Origin: JBQTKD01 sp052386455
GTDB taxonomy: Bacteria; Actinomycetota; Actinomycetes; Sporichthyales; Sporichthyaceae
NCBI GenBank assembly: GCA_052386455.1
Contig: JBQTKD010000035.1
Span: 1 to 64,000 of the forward strand
Direction of reading: 5' to 3'
Length of the DNA stretch: 64,000 nt
Part shown: in pieces, positions 40,112-49,191 of the stretch
How positions within the stretch are numbered: the first letter of the stretch is position 1
Layout of the letters: each line of letters starts with the position of its first letter
Made by a program: the position numbers and the translations under genes
The notes under the pieces: generated by a model
Databases searched by the model: none
What the model saw: only the letters and a program-made list of their open reading frames with translations
Told to the model about the DNA's origin: nothing

Positions 40112-40570
40112 ATGTCGCCACTGATCGTCACCGAATTCGTCGAGCTCGACCTCGACGTCAAGGACCGCACCGAGGCCACCCGCGTGCTGGCCGAACGGCT
40201 CGCCGCCGCAGGGCGGGTGAGCGACCTGCAGGAGTTCCTCGCCGACCTCGCGGCCCGCGAGGCGCAGCTGCCCACCGGGCTCGAAGGCGGCATCGCCGTC
40301 CCGCACGCGCGCTCGGCGGCGGTGACGGTTCCGACCGTTGCGTTCGCCCGCAGCACTCCGGGCATCGACTGGGGCGCCTCCGACGGCCCCGCGCACCTGA
40401 TCTTCCTCATCGCCGCGCCCGCCGGCGGCGGCAACGACCACATGCGCATCCTCGCCTCGCTCGCGCGCAAGCTCGTCAACGCCGCGTTCAAGCAGTCGCT
40501 GCTCGACGCGAGCACGCCCGAGCAGGTCGTCGCCACGATCGTCGAGGCCGTCGAGGGGAGCAAACGATGA
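40112..40570 (+). CDS. PTS fructose-specific EIIA component
   Basis: The 152-residue protein has the EIIA(Fru) phosphorylation motif GGIAVPHARS with His65, and IFLIAAPAGGGNDHMRIL downstream. It accepts phosphate from HPr and passes it to the IIB domain encoded by the next gene, whose ATG overlaps this stop. In many bacteria IIA is part of a multidomain protein; here it stands alone. Confidence 0.92.
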   Translation: MSPLIVTEFVELDLDVKDRTEATRVLAERLAAAGRVSDLQEFLADLAAREAQLPTGLEGGIAVPHARSAAVTVPTVAFARSTPGIDWGASDGPAHLIFLIAAPAGGGNDHMRILASLARKLVNAAFKQSLLDASTPEQVVATIVEAVEGSKR

Positions 40571-42063
40571 GAATCGTCGCCGTCACCGCCTGCCCGACGG
40601 GCATCGCGCACACGTTCATGGCAGCCGAGTCCCTCGAGCAGACCGCGCTCGACGCCGGCCACGAGATCGTCGTGGAGACCCAGGGCGCCGCCGCCACCGA
40701 CCCGCTGACGCACGATCAGATCGCCAACGCGGACGTGGTCATCCTCGCCGCCGACGTCGAGATCCGCGACCGCGACCGGTTCGCGGGCAAGCCGATCGTG
40801 CAGGTCCCGGTCAAGCGCGCGATCAACGACGCTCCCGGCCTGCTCGCCGAGGCCGCCGCTGCCGCCGCCCACGCACCCGCCGCCGCGGCGCCCGTCGCGG
40901 CGCCGGCTCCGGCCGGCGGCAAGCCCGGCCCCGGCGCCACGCTGCGCGGCTGGCTGATGACCGGCGTCAGCTACATGATCCCGTTCGTCGCCGCCGGCGG
41001 CATCCTCATCGCCCTCGCGTTCCTGCTCGGCGGCGCCGAGATCGCCGCCAAGGTCAACGGGGGATCCTTCGAGGGCGTTACGTACCCGGGCGTCTCCGAC
41101 CCGTCGCTGCTGCTCGACGAGACCGGCCTCGCAGGGGTCCTGTTCAAGATCGGCGCGACGGCGTTCTCGATGCTGGTCCCGATCCTCGCGGGCTTCATCG
41201 CCTACGGCATGGCCGGGCGGCCGGGGCTCGTGCCCGGCGTCGTCGCCGGTCTGCTCGCCGGCGTGATCGGTGCCGGGTTCCTCGGCGGTCTGCTCGGCGG
41301 TCTGCTCGCCGGCGCGATCGTGATGGCGATCGCTCGCCTCAAGGTGCACCGTGCGCTCGCCGGGGTCATGCCCGTCGTCGTCATTCCCCTGGTGTCGACG
41401 CTGCTGACCGGCTTCGCGATGCTCGTCCTGATCGGCAAGCCCATCGCCGAGGTCCAGGACGGCCTCACCGACTGGCTGAACGGCCTGTCCGGCACGAATG
41501 CGGTGTTCCTCGGCCTGCTGCTCGGCGCGATGATGGCCTTCGACATGGGCGGCCCGGTCAACAAGGTCGCCTACACCTTCGCGCTCGGCTCACTGGCCGA
41601 GGGCAACCTGGAGATCATGGCCGCGGTCATGGCCGCCGGCATGGTCCCGCCGCTCGCGCTGTCGCTCGCGACCGTGCTGCGCAGGCACCTGTTCACCGAA
41701 CCGGAGCGCAAGGCCGGCGAGGCCGGTTGGCTGCTCGGCGCCTCGTTCATCACCGAGGGCGCGATCCCGTTCGCTGCGGCCGACCCGCTGCGCGTCATCC
41801 CGGCCATCGTCGCCGGCTCTTCGGTCACCGGCGCGCTGGTCATGCAGTTCGGCTCCACCTCCCGCGCCCCGCACGGCGGCATCTGGGTCGCCGGTCTCGT
41901 CGGTCGCCCCGCCCTGTACGTGCTCGCGATCGCCATCGGCACCGTCGTCGGCGCCCTGTGCACGATCGGGCTGAAGTCCTGGGGGCGAGCCCGTCCGGCC
42001 GTCGCAGACCTCCCTGGTCAGCGCCGCGCCGGTATCGACGAACCCGTCCTGACCAACGCCTGA
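40567..42063 (+). CDS. fruA: PTS fructose-specific EIIBC component
   Basis: The 498-residue protein has an N-terminal IIB domain (RIVAVTACPTGIAHTFMAAE, phospho-Cys9), an Ala/Pro-rich linker, then a IIC membrane domain with about nine helices (GVSYMIPFVAAGGILIALAF, FDMGGPVNKVAY, GASFITEGAIPFAAADP). It imports and phosphorylates fructose at C1. The ATG overlaps the stop of the IIA gene. Confidence 0.93.
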   Translation: MRIVAVTACPTGIAHTFMAAESLEQTALDAGHEIVVETQGAAATDPLTHDQIANADVVILAADVEIRDRDRFAGKPIVQVPVKRAINDAPGLLAEAAAAAAHAPAAAAPVAAPAPAGGKPGPGATLRGWLMTGVSYMIPFVAAGGILIALAFLLGGAEIAAKVNGGSFEGVTYPGVSDPSLLLDETGLAGVLFKIGATAFSMLVPILAGFIAYGMAGRPGLVPGVVAGLLAGVIGAGFLGGLLGGLLAGAIVMAIARLKVHRALAGVMPVVVIPLVSTLLTGFAMLVLIGKPIAEVQDGLTDWLNGLSGTNAVFLGLLLGAMMAFDMGGPVNKVAYTFALGSLAEGNLEIMAAVMAAGMVPPLALSLATVLRRHLFTEPERKAGEAGWLLGASFITEGAIPFAAADPLRVIPAIVAGSSVTGALVMQFGSTSRAPHGGIWVAGLVGRPALYVLAIAIGTVVGALCTIGLKSWGRARPAVADLPGQRRAGIDEPVLTNA

Positions 42064-42092
42064 CGCACCCTCAGCTTCTCAAGGAGACTGCC

Positions 42093-42359
42093 ATGCCTGC
42101 TCGCACCGTCGTCGTCGGCTCCAAGGTCGGCCTGCACGCCCGCCCCGCCTCGCTGTTCGTCCAGGCCGCCGCGGCCGCACCGATCCCGGTGCAGATCGCC
42201 AAGCCCGGCGGCGAACCCGCCGACGCCCGCAGCATCCTGTCCGTGCTGGCCCTCGACGCCCGCGGCGGCGACGAGGTCGTGCTCTCGGCCGAGGGCGACG
42301 ACGCCGAGGCCGTGCTCGAGTCCCTGGCCGCCGTGATCGCGACGGACCACGACGCATGA
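42093..42359 (+). CDS. ptsH: Phosphocarrier protein HPr
   Basis: The 88-residue protein has the active-site segment GLHARPAS with His15 and a regulatory-site-like ARSILSVLAL (Ser47). An AAGGAG lies 8 nt before the ATG. Its stop overlaps the start of ptsI. No HPr kinase gene is near. Confidence 0.95.
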   Translation: MPARTVVVGSKVGLHARPASLFVQAAAAAPIPVQIAKPGGEPADARSILSVLALDARGGDEVVLSAEGDDAEAVLESLAAVIATDHDA

Positions 42360-44041
42360 ACGAGCCTGCGAGCTACTCGACTGGTACTGCCGCCGGGCTG
42401 GGGGTCAGCCCCGGCGTGGCCGCGGGGCCCGTCGCCCGCATGGCCGCGCCGCTGGTCCTGCCGACCAACGACGCCCCGCTCGGCGACCCCGCCGCCGAAC
42501 TCGAGACGGCCCTGGCCGCATTGACCGCGACGAGCGCGGACCTGCAGGCCCGCTCGGCCCGAGCGAGCGAACCGGCCGCCTCGGTCCTTTCGGCGCAGTC
42601 GCTGATGGCCGCCGACCCGGTCCTGTTCGGCAAGGTCCGCACGGCCATCGAAAGCGGAGCGTCCGCGGTCTCCGCGCTGCAGACGGCGTTCGCGGAGTTC
42701 ACCGCGATGCTCGTCGCGATCGGCGGCTATCTGGCCGAACGCGCCGCGGACCTCGACGACGTCTGCCTGCGTGCCGTCTCGCACGTCCTGGGCGTCGCGA
42801 TGCCGGAGGTCCCCGACCCGGGACACCCGTTCGTGCTCGTCGCCTACGACCTGTCCCCGGCCGAGACCGCGACGCTCGACCCGGCGCAGGTCCTCGCGAT
42901 CGTGACCGAGGTCGGCGGTCCGACGAGCCACACCGCGATCCTCGCCAAGGCGATGGGCGTGCCCGCGGTCGTCTCGTGGCCCGGTGCGCGGGCGCTGACC
43001 GACGGCGTGCAGGTCCTCGTCGACGGCGCGGGCGGCACCGTCGTCGTGAACCCGGACCAGGCGCAGGTGACCGCCGCGCTTGCCGCGCAGCAGCGCCGTC
43101 GGGCTGCGCTTGCCGCACTCCGCGGACCGGGCCGCACTGCGGACGGGCACGCCGTCGACCTGCTTGTGAACCTCGGCGCATGCCGGGACCTGGACGCGGT
43201 CGCGGCCGTCGACGCGCAGGGCGTCGGGCTGTTCCGCACCGAGTTCCTCTTCCTCGACCGCACCGACGCACCGACCGTCGAAGAGCAGCACGCCGCCTAC
43301 GCGCGCGTGTTCGCAGCGTTCGCCGGCCGCAAGGTCGTCGTGCGGACGCTCGACGCCGGCGCGGACAAACCGCTCGGATTCGTGACCCGGCCCGAGGAGC
43401 CGAACCCCGCCCTCGGCGTGCGAGGCCTGCGGACCTCCCGCGCGCTGCCGGCGTTGCTGGCCGACCAGCTCGAGGCCATCGCGCTCGCGGCCAAGGACGC
43501 CGACGCCGACGTCTGGGTCATGGCGCCGATGGTGTCCACTCCTGGCGAGGCCGCGGCCTTCGTCGCGCAGGCCCACGCCGCCGGGCTGACCCGCGCGGGC
43601 GTGATGGTCGAGGTGCCCGGCCTCGTGCTGAGGGCCCGTCAGGTCGCCCCGTTGGTCGACTTTTTCAGCCTCGGCACCAACGACCTCGCCCAGTACACGA
43701 TGGCCGCCGACCGCATGAACGGCGAACTCGCCGACCTGCTCGACCCGTGGCAGCCCGCAGTCCTCGACCTCGTCCGCATCGCCGCCGAGGGCGCCGCTGC
43801 GTCCGGTCGCCCCGTCGGCGTGTGCGGGGAGGCGGCGGGCGACCCGCTGCTCGCGCTGGTTCTCGTCGGGCTGGGCGTCACGAGCCTGTCGATGGCGCCG
43901 ATCGCGCTGCCCGAGGTGCGCGCCGCCCTCGCTGCGCACACGCACGCCGAGTGCGTCGCCCTGGCGCAGCGGGCCCTCGCCGCCGACGACGCCGCCGCTG
44001 CCCGAGAGGCCGTCGCCGCCGGCGCGCGGAAGGTGTGCTGA
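42356..44041 (+). CDS. ptsI: PTS enzyme I
   Basis: The 561-residue phosphoenolpyruvate-protein phosphotransferase has the phospho-His loop GGPTSHTAILAKAMGVPAVV (His192), the GLFRTEFLFLDR motif, and C-terminal FFSLGTNDLAQYTMAADR and GVCGEAAGDP active-site motifs. It completes the fructose PTS together with ptsH, overlapping it by 4 bp. Having the general PTS genes inside the fructose locus is one of the known actinobacterial arrangements. Confidence 0.95.
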   Translation: MNEPASYSTGTAAGLGVSPGVAAGPVARMAAPLVLPTNDAPLGDPAAELETALAALTATSADLQARSARASEPAASVLSAQSLMAADPVLFGKVRTAIESGASAVSALQTAFAEFTAMLVAIGGYLAERAADLDDVCLRAVSHVLGVAMPEVPDPGHPFVLVAYDLSPAETATLDPAQVLAIVTEVGGPTSHTAILAKAMGVPAVVSWPGARALTDGVQVLVDGAGGTVVVNPDQAQVTAALAAQQRRRAALAALRGPGRTADGHAVDLLVNLGACRDLDAVAAVDAQGVGLFRTEFLFLDRTDAPTVEEQHAAYARVFAAFAGRKVVVRTLDAGADKPLGFVTRPEEPNPALGVRGLRTSRALPALLADQLEAIALAAKDADADVWVMAPMVSTPGEAAAFVAQAHAAGLTRAGVMVEVPGLVLRARQVAPLVDFFSLGTNDLAQYTMAADRMNGELADLLDPWQPAVLDLVRIAAEGAAASGRPVGVCGEAAGDPLLALVLVGLGVTSLSMAPIALPEVRAALAAHTHAECVALAQRALAADDAAAAREAVAAGARKVC

Positions 44042-44096
44042 AGAACGCGGGACCACCCTGCGTCCGTTGGCCCGCCGGACCTGAAAACATGACCGG

Positions 44097-45773
44097 ATGA
44101 ACGCCGAACCCGATACGGGCCCCGCCGCCAGCGACTTCGTCCGCGACCTGATCCGCCGCGACCTCGCGAGCGGGAAGTACGGCGGCCGGGTGCAGACGCG
44201 GTTCCCGCCGGAGCCCAACGGGTACCTGCACATCGGGCACGCGAAGAGCATCTGCCTGAACTTCGGGCTGGCGGCGGAGTTCGGCGGCATCTGCAACCTG
44301 CGCTTCGACGACACCAACCCCGAGGCGGAGGATCACGAGTTCGTCGAGGCGATCCTCGCCGACGTCGCGTGGCTCGGCTTCACGCCGGCGAACGTGTTCT
44401 ACGCGAGCGACTACTTCGCCCAGATCTACGACTGGGCCGAGGTGCTGGTGAACAAGGGCCTGGCCTACGTCGACGACCAGGACGGCGAGACGATCCGCGC
44501 GCAGCGTGGCGGGTTCGGTCAGCCGGGCATCGAGTCGCCCTACCGCAACCGCACCCCCGAGGAGAACCTCGCCCTGCTGCGGAGCATGCGCGACGGGGAG
44601 TTCGCCGACGGCGCCTGCGTGCTGCGCGCGAAGATCGACATGCAGGCGAGCGTCATGTCCCTGCGCGACCCCGTGCTCTACCGGATCCGTCGTGTCCCGC
44701 ACGTGCGGACCGGGACGGACTGGATCCTCTACCCGACGTACGACTGGGCGCACGGGCAGTCCGATGCGATCGAGGGCGTGACGCACTCGATCTGCACGCT
44801 CGAGTTCACCGACCATCGCCCGCTCTACGACTGGTGCCTCGACCACCTCGACCTGCCGCGGGAACGGCCCGAGCAGACGGAGTTCAACCGGCTGGGACTG
44901 ACGCACACCGTCATGTCCAAGCGCCTGCTGCGCGCGCTGGTGGAGGACGGAACGGTCGACGGGTGGGACGACGCGCGGATGCCCACGCTGCAGGGCATGC
45001 GCCGCCGGGGGTACCCGCCGGCGGCGATCCGGGAGTTCGTGACGACGCTCGGGCTCGCGAAGACCACCACCACGACCGAGATCGAGTTCCTCGAGTACTT
45101 CGTCCGCCAGCACCACAACGCGCACGCCCTGCGCCGGATGGCCGTGCTGGAACCGCTGAAGCTTGTCATCGAGAACTGGCCCGAGGGTCAGGTCGAGTAC
45201 GTCGACCTGACCGAGAACCCGGAGGACCCGTCCGCCGGCGTGCGCAGCGTGCCGTTCGGCGGCGAACTCTGGATCGAACAGGACGACTTCAAGCTCGACC
45301 CGCCGCCGAAGTACTTCCGCCTCGCGCCCGGCCGCGAGGTTCGGCTGCGCGGCGGCTACTTCGTCACCGCCACCGACGTGGTCACCGACGACGCGGGGAA
45401 CGTCGTCGAGGTCCGGTGCACGTACGACCCGGAGACCAAGGGCGGCGCCGCGCCCGACGGCCGCAAGGTCAAGGCCACGATGCACTGGGTGAGCGCGGCG
45501 CACGCCGTCGACGTCGACGTGCACCTGTACGAGCGGCTGTTCGTCGACGCCCACCCGGGCAGCGACGGCACCGAGCCCGTCGTGAACCCGGCTTCGCGCC
45601 GCACGATCGTCGGGGCGAAGGCCGAACCGGTGCTGGCCGAGACCAAACCCGGCGAGGTCGTTCAGTTCGAGCGCCTCGGGTACTTCGCCGCGGACCCCGA
45701 CACCCCCGGCACCTTTCACCGCACCGTCGGCCTCAAGGACGAATGGGCAAACATCCAGAAGCGCACCGGCTGA
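44097..45773 (+). CDS. glnS: Glutaminyl-tRNA synthetase
   Basis: The 558-residue class I synthetase has FPPEPNGYLHIGHAKSICLNFGL (HIGH at 45-48), FDDTNPEAED, VLRAKIDMQA, YPTYDWAHGQSDAIEGVTHSICTLEF and the KMSKS-like HTVMSKRLL. A C-terminal anticodon-binding beta-barrel region runs to GLKDEWANIQ. It charges tRNA-Gln directly. Most actinomycetes instead make Gln-tRNA through GatCAB, so this enzyme is uncommon in the phylum and likely came by transfer. It stands alone between the PTS locus and a terminator hairpin. Confidence 0.93.
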   Translation: MNAEPDTGPAASDFVRDLIRRDLASGKYGGRVQTRFPPEPNGYLHIGHAKSICLNFGLAAEFGGICNLRFDDTNPEAEDHEFVEAILADVAWLGFTPANVFYASDYFAQIYDWAEVLVNKGLAYVDDQDGETIRAQRGGFGQPGIESPYRNRTPEENLALLRSMRDGEFADGACVLRAKIDMQASVMSLRDPVLYRIRRVPHVRTGTDWILYPTYDWAHGQSDAIEGVTHSICTLEFTDHRPLYDWCLDHLDLPRERPEQTEFNRLGLTHTVMSKRLLRALVEDGTVDGWDDARMPTLQGMRRRGYPPAAIREFVTTLGLAKTTTTTEIEFLEYFVRQHHNAHALRRMAVLEPLKLVIENWPEGQVEYVDLTENPEDPSAGVRSVPFGGELWIEQDDFKLDPPPKYFRLAPGREVRLRGGYFVTATDVVTDDAGNVVEVRCTYDPETKGGAAPDGRKVKATMHWVSAAHAVDVDVHLYERLFVDAHPGSDGTEPVVNPASRRTIVGAKAEPVLAETKPGEVVQFERLGYFAADPDTPGTFHRTVGLKDEWANIQKRTG

Positions 45774-46264
45774 GCCCGCGCCCACGGCCCGAGGCCGAGA
45801 ACCGGGCCTCGTGACCAACGACACCCCGCGTCCCACGGCGGGGTGCGGCGCTCGGCATCCCGGCCGGACCGTCGAGGAGGCGCGGCGACAGCTCGGCCGA
45901 ACCCCAGGGGTACGCGACGGGCTGGACCGGGGGTGACGCGCGAGACATGAGACATCGGCGTCGTCTTGGACGGTGCACCCGCTGCCGCCCCGTTCAGCGT
46001 TGCGGCGCACACGGTGTGAGGGCAGTCACGTACGAACGATCCAAGCGATCGTTCCACGCTGCTGCGTAGCCGCGGACACATATGACTGACAGTCAGTTTG
46101 CCCGACGGCATGGGGCGCCGTTGCGCCTGTATGCAGTGGTGCGGACCACGAAGCGATTCGGCAATCTCGCGGCGATCTGGCGATGCAACAGTTCGGAAAA
46201 ATGGGCTCGCCTAGTGGCAGCAAAGAAGCTGAACCTGGGAGGGAACAGCGCACCGGGCGAGCGA
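45774..46264. other. 491-bp intergenic region with palindromes
   Basis: No gene is supported. A terminator hairpin lies at 45822-45845. A 7-bp-arm dyad (GAACGAT / ATCGTTC, 46034-46054) and a perfect 13-bp palindrome ACTGACAGTCAGT (46085-46097) lie upstream of the glycine-rich secreted protein and could be operators. Confidence 0.5.
45822..45845 (+). terminator. Terminator hairpin after glnS
   Basis: A perfect 8-bp stem (CACCCCGC / GCGGGGTG) with an 8-nt loop lies 48 bp after the glnS stop codon. Confidence 0.6.
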
Positions 46265-47290
46265 ATGGTGGCGGCGATGTCGGCAGACAGAAGGCGCGAG
46301 TTGCGCGCCACGACGATTGCGGGCGCGGCCGTCGGCCTCGTGCTGGCGGGGATCTCCGCTCCGGCGGAGGCGGCGGAGACCGTGGGGGACTGCGCCACCG
46401 GTCCGACGCTCGACACGGTCGTCTGCGTCTACGACGAGCCGACCGCCGGGCGCTACACGCTTCGGATTCCCGCCGGGGTGACCGAGGTGCACGTCGAGGC
46501 TCGTGGCGCGGGCGGCGGAGCCGGTGGCGCGGTGGGCGGGCAGGCCGGTCCGTCCGGCGGCCAGGGCGGCCTCGTCTCCGCGCTGTTCCCGGTTGCCGGC
46601 GGCGAGGTGCTGAGCATCCTGGTGGGCGGGCGCGGCGGTGACGCGGACGGCGTCCGGCCGGGCGTCGCCGGACTCAACGGCGGCGCGAAGGGCGGCGCGG
46701 GAGCCTTGGGCGGCGGTGGCGGCGGCGGCGCCTCGAGCGTGCGTCTGAGCGGCGCACTGAAGCACATGGACTCGCGGATCCTCGTGGCCGGGGGCGGCGG
46801 TGGCGCGGGCGGTGCGACGGCCTCCATGCCGATTTCCTCGGCGCGCGGCGGCGACGGTGGCGGCGAGCGCGGCGGAAACGGTGCCGGCGATGCCGCCGGG
46901 AAGGGCGGCCTCGGCGCGACCGGCCCGTCGGGCGGCGCCGGCCTGAAGCGAATCTCCGGTCCGGACGGCCAGAGCGGGTTCGACCAGGAAGAGGGCGGGC
47001 GCGGCGGCCAGGGCGGGTACGGCACGGTCGACGTCTTCGCCGCCGAACACTCCGGCACCATGGCGACCGGCCCGGTGGGCGCGGGCGGCGGCGGGGGTGG
47101 CTACGCGGGCGGCAGCGGCGGGGCCGCGGGCCCGGCCCTCGGCGGCGGTGGCGGTGGCGGCAGCGGCTTCGTCGCATCCTCCGTGCTGGCGCCGAGCGTC
47201 GCGCTGCCCGGCTCGGCCCAGTTCCTGCTCGGCGGTACCGGTTGCATCCAGGACGGACGGGTCGTCGTCACCTACCGACTCCCCAACTGA
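46265..47290 (+). CDS. Glycine-rich secreted protein
   Basis: The 341-residue protein has a Sec signal (ATTIAGAAVGLVLAGISAPAEA) and a mature part of which over a third is Gly. Repeated GGxGG blocks are interspersed with a few strand-like segments (GRYTLRIPAGVTEVHVEARG, LVSALFPVAGGEVLSILVGG, SRILVAGGGGGAGG). A conserved-looking end (FLLGGTGCIQDGRVVVTYRLP) pairs with CATGPTLDTVVC near the start. It is likely a cell-surface or sheath structural protein. The ATG at 46265 or 46277 is the start; neither has a clear ribosome site. Confidence 0.65.
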   Translation: MVAAMSADRRRELRATTIAGAAVGLVLAGISAPAEAAETVGDCATGPTLDTVVCVYDEPTAGRYTLRIPAGVTEVHVEARGAGGGAGGAVGGQAGPSGGQGGLVSALFPVAGGEVLSILVGGRGGDADGVRPGVAGLNGGAKGGAGALGGGGGGGASSVRLSGALKHMDSRILVAGGGGGAGGATASMPISSARGGDGGGERGGNGAGDAAGKGGLGATGPSGGAGLKRISGPDGQSGFDQEEGGRGGQGGYGTVDVFAAEHSGTMATGPVGAGGGGGGYAGGSGGAAGPALGGGGGGGSGFVASSVLAPSVALPGSAQFLLGGTGCIQDGRVVVTYRLPN

Positions 47291-47297
47291 CTTTGCG

Positions 47298-47828
47298 TCA
47301 GCTGCCGCCGATCACCAGGTAGCCGTCGAGTTCGCAGAGCAGGTCCGAGGTGGGCCGCGCCGGAAGGGCGTGCCCGAGGTCGCGGGAGCGAACCTCGCCG
47401 ATCCACTGGCTGTGCTGGTACTCGTGGTTGATCACCGCGGTCAGCAGGGTCGCGCCGATGACCTGCATCTGGACGGGCGCGCCGACGGCCCGCTCCGCGA
47501 TGTTGCGGGCCCGGAACTTGACCCGCTCGGCCACCGCGGTGCGGTAGTTCGCGATCCGGTCCAGGCTCGGCAGGTCCCCGCGCTGGCGCTCGGGCGTCGC
47601 GGAGTCCATGACCCTCTCCAGCTGCGCGTCCGGGCTGGGCTCGGCCGCAGTGAGGTTGCGAATCAGAAAGTGGGCCACGATCGCCTGATGTCCGAGGTGC
47701 CAGCCGATCGCGCTGGACTCCTCGCTCGGGCGCCACAGCACCTCGTCCGGCTTGAGGTCGCGCCACAGGTCGTCGGTGTACGCACAGGCGCGGTCGTACT
47801 CCTCGATCAGTCCCACCATGCTCGGCAC
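47298..47828 (-). CDS. DinB-superfamily protein
   Basis: The 176-residue helical protein has the metal-binding histidines of the DinB/YfiT fold: H in SAIGWHLGHQAIVAHF and the NHEYQHSQWIGEV triad-like end. Such proteins use a divalent metal and act as thiol-dependent S-transferases or related enzymes; the substrate is unknown. The GTG at 47828 is preceded by AGGAGGA. It lies 12 bp downstream of the epimerase gene on the same strand. Confidence 0.85.
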   Translation of the reverse strand: MPSMVGLIEEYDRACAYTDDLWRDLKPDEVLWRPSEESSAIGWHLGHQAIVAHFLIRNLTAAEPSPDAQLERVMDSATPERQRGDLPSLDRIANYRTAVAERVKFRARNIAERAVGAPVQMQVIGATLLTAVINHEYQHSQWIGEVRSRDLGHALPARPTSDLLCELDGYLVIGGS

Positions 47829-47840
47829 TGGCTGTTCCTC

Positions 47841-48752
47841 CTAGCTGATTCGGACGCCCCAGCGGCTGATGTGGGTCTCGTCGGGCTCGAGACGGATCAG
47901 GTGTTGCCCGCTGGCCAAGGCGTTCGAGGGAGCGGTCATCGGTTCGCACGCAAGCCCGTGGCGGGCGCGATGCGGCGCCAGGGTGTCTCCGGTGAAGATC
48001 TGCAGGATCGGATAGCTCGCGTCTGCCCAGAGTTCGACGGTCCGACGGTCGGAACCGGTGAGCCGCACCGTCGCGAGACCGTCGGTGCGAACCAGGTCGG
48101 TGTACGCGTGGTCGACCCTCGTCTCGCCGATCCGTCGCGGAACGCGAAAGTCGAGATCGCTGCCGGCGACGGGTTTGGAGCCGGTCGGCAGTTGGCGCGG
48201 GTTGTCGGTGTCGACGAACGTCGCGGCGTCGAGGTGCAGGACGGCGTCGTCGATTCGGCCCGTGCCGGGGGACAGGTACGGGTGCTGCCCGCTCGCGTAG
48301 GGGCAGGCCGTCGAGCCGAGGTTGGTGGCGGCGGTGGTCGCCACGAGGCCGTCGTCGGAGAGGGCGTAGTCGATCGACACGTCGAGCAGGAACGGGTAGG
48401 CGGGCTGTGGGTGGAGCCGAACGCCGAGCCGCACGCGTGACGGCTCGCGCTCCAGGCAGCGCCAGTTGGCCCAGCGCAGCAGGCCGTGCGTGGCGTTGTT
48501 TCGCGCGATCTCGGTGATCGCGAGCTGGTAGCTCTTCCCGTCGAACGTGTACTTCCCGTCCGCGAGCCGGTTGGGCCACGGGATCAGCGGGGAGCCGTGC
48601 CCGCCGTCGCACATGTCCTGCTCGGCGTAGGGCTCGAGAACGTCCCGCTCGCCGTGGACGTAGGAGCGGATCCCGCCGCCGACCTCCACGACGACGGCGC
48701 GCTGGTCGCCGTGGCGAAGGGCGAACTGTTCCCCGGACGGTGCGAGCGGCAT
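47841..48752 (-). CDS. Aldose 1-epimerase family protein
   Basis: The 303-residue beta-sandwich protein has WPNRLADGKYTFDGKSYQL, NNATHGLLRW (catalytic-type His), YASGQHPYLSPG (second His), VDHAYTDL and a late GLACEPMTAPSNAL whose Glu is the likely catalytic base. It interconverts hexose anomers. The ATG at 48752 begins the conserved domain; the open frame continues 48 codons upstream without one. Confidence 0.9.
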   Translation of the reverse strand: MPLAPSGEQFALRHGDQRAVVVEVGGGIRSYVHGERDVLEPYAEQDMCDGGHGSPLIPWPNRLADGKYTFDGKSYQLAITEIARNNATHGLLRWANWRCLEREPSRVRLGVRLHPQPAYPFLLDVSIDYALSDDGLVATTAATNLGSTACPYASGQHPYLSPGTGRIDDAVLHLDAATFVDTDNPRQLPTGSKPVAGSDLDFRVPRRIGETRVDHAYTDLVRTDGLATVRLTGSDRRTVELWADASYPILQIFTGDTLAPHRARHGLACEPMTAPSNALASGQHLIRLEPDETHISRWGVRIS

Positions 48753-48766
48753 GGCCGCATTGTGGG

Positions 48767-49102
48767 TCAGGCGTACCCGAGCTCGTGCAGCCGGGCGTCG
48801 CCGATGCCGAAGTAGTGGCCGATCTCGTGCTTCACGACGAGCTCGATCTTGGCCAGGACCTCCGCGTAGGAGTCGCAGCGAATGAGGATCGGCCACCGGT
48901 AGATCGTGATCCGGTCCGGCAGGGCGAAGGCGTACTGCGTCGTCCGCTTCGTCAGGGGAATGCCCTCGTAGAGGCCGAGCAGATTCAGGCGCTCGAGCCC
49001 CTCCTCGACGCCGAACGCCACGTTGGCGATCCGATCGGACAGCCGGCGCGGGAGATTCTCCAGCACCCGGCCGACCTCGACCTCGAACTCTTCTCGCTCC
49101 AT
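48767..49102 (-). CDS. Metallopeptidase family protein (zincin-like)
   Basis: The 111-residue protein has the zincin motif HEIGHYFGIGDARLHELGY (HExxH plus a downstream D and H) and the family opening MEREEFEVEVGRVLENLP. This is the small actinobacterial minimal-MMP-like family. Alternative ATGs at 49111 and 49159 exist; 49102 is chosen because the conserved part starts there. It ends 14 bp before the epimerase start and is divergent from the deaminase gene. Confidence 0.85.
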   Translation of the reverse strand: MEREEFEVEVGRVLENLPRRLSDRIANVAFGVEEGLERLNLLGLYEGIPLTKRTTQYAFALPDRITIYRWPILIRCDSYAEVLAKIELVVKHEIGHYFGIGDARLHELGYA

Positions 49103-49191
49103 TGCGTACATGTGCTCCAGAGCGCGCCGCGCCGGAGCGCTATTCCGGCACTGCGCCATTCGTGACCGGAGCTTTGCCGCAGACTGCGGGC

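Noticed and set aside
46500..47240. Repeated GC-rich units resembling a repeat array
   Set aside because: They encode glycine-rich protein in one frame and have no uniform repeat-spacer length, so this is not a CRISPR array.
49102..49191. Longer N-terminus for the deaminase
   Set aside because: The added 30 residues precede the conserved domain and overlap the divergent metallopeptidase gene's start.
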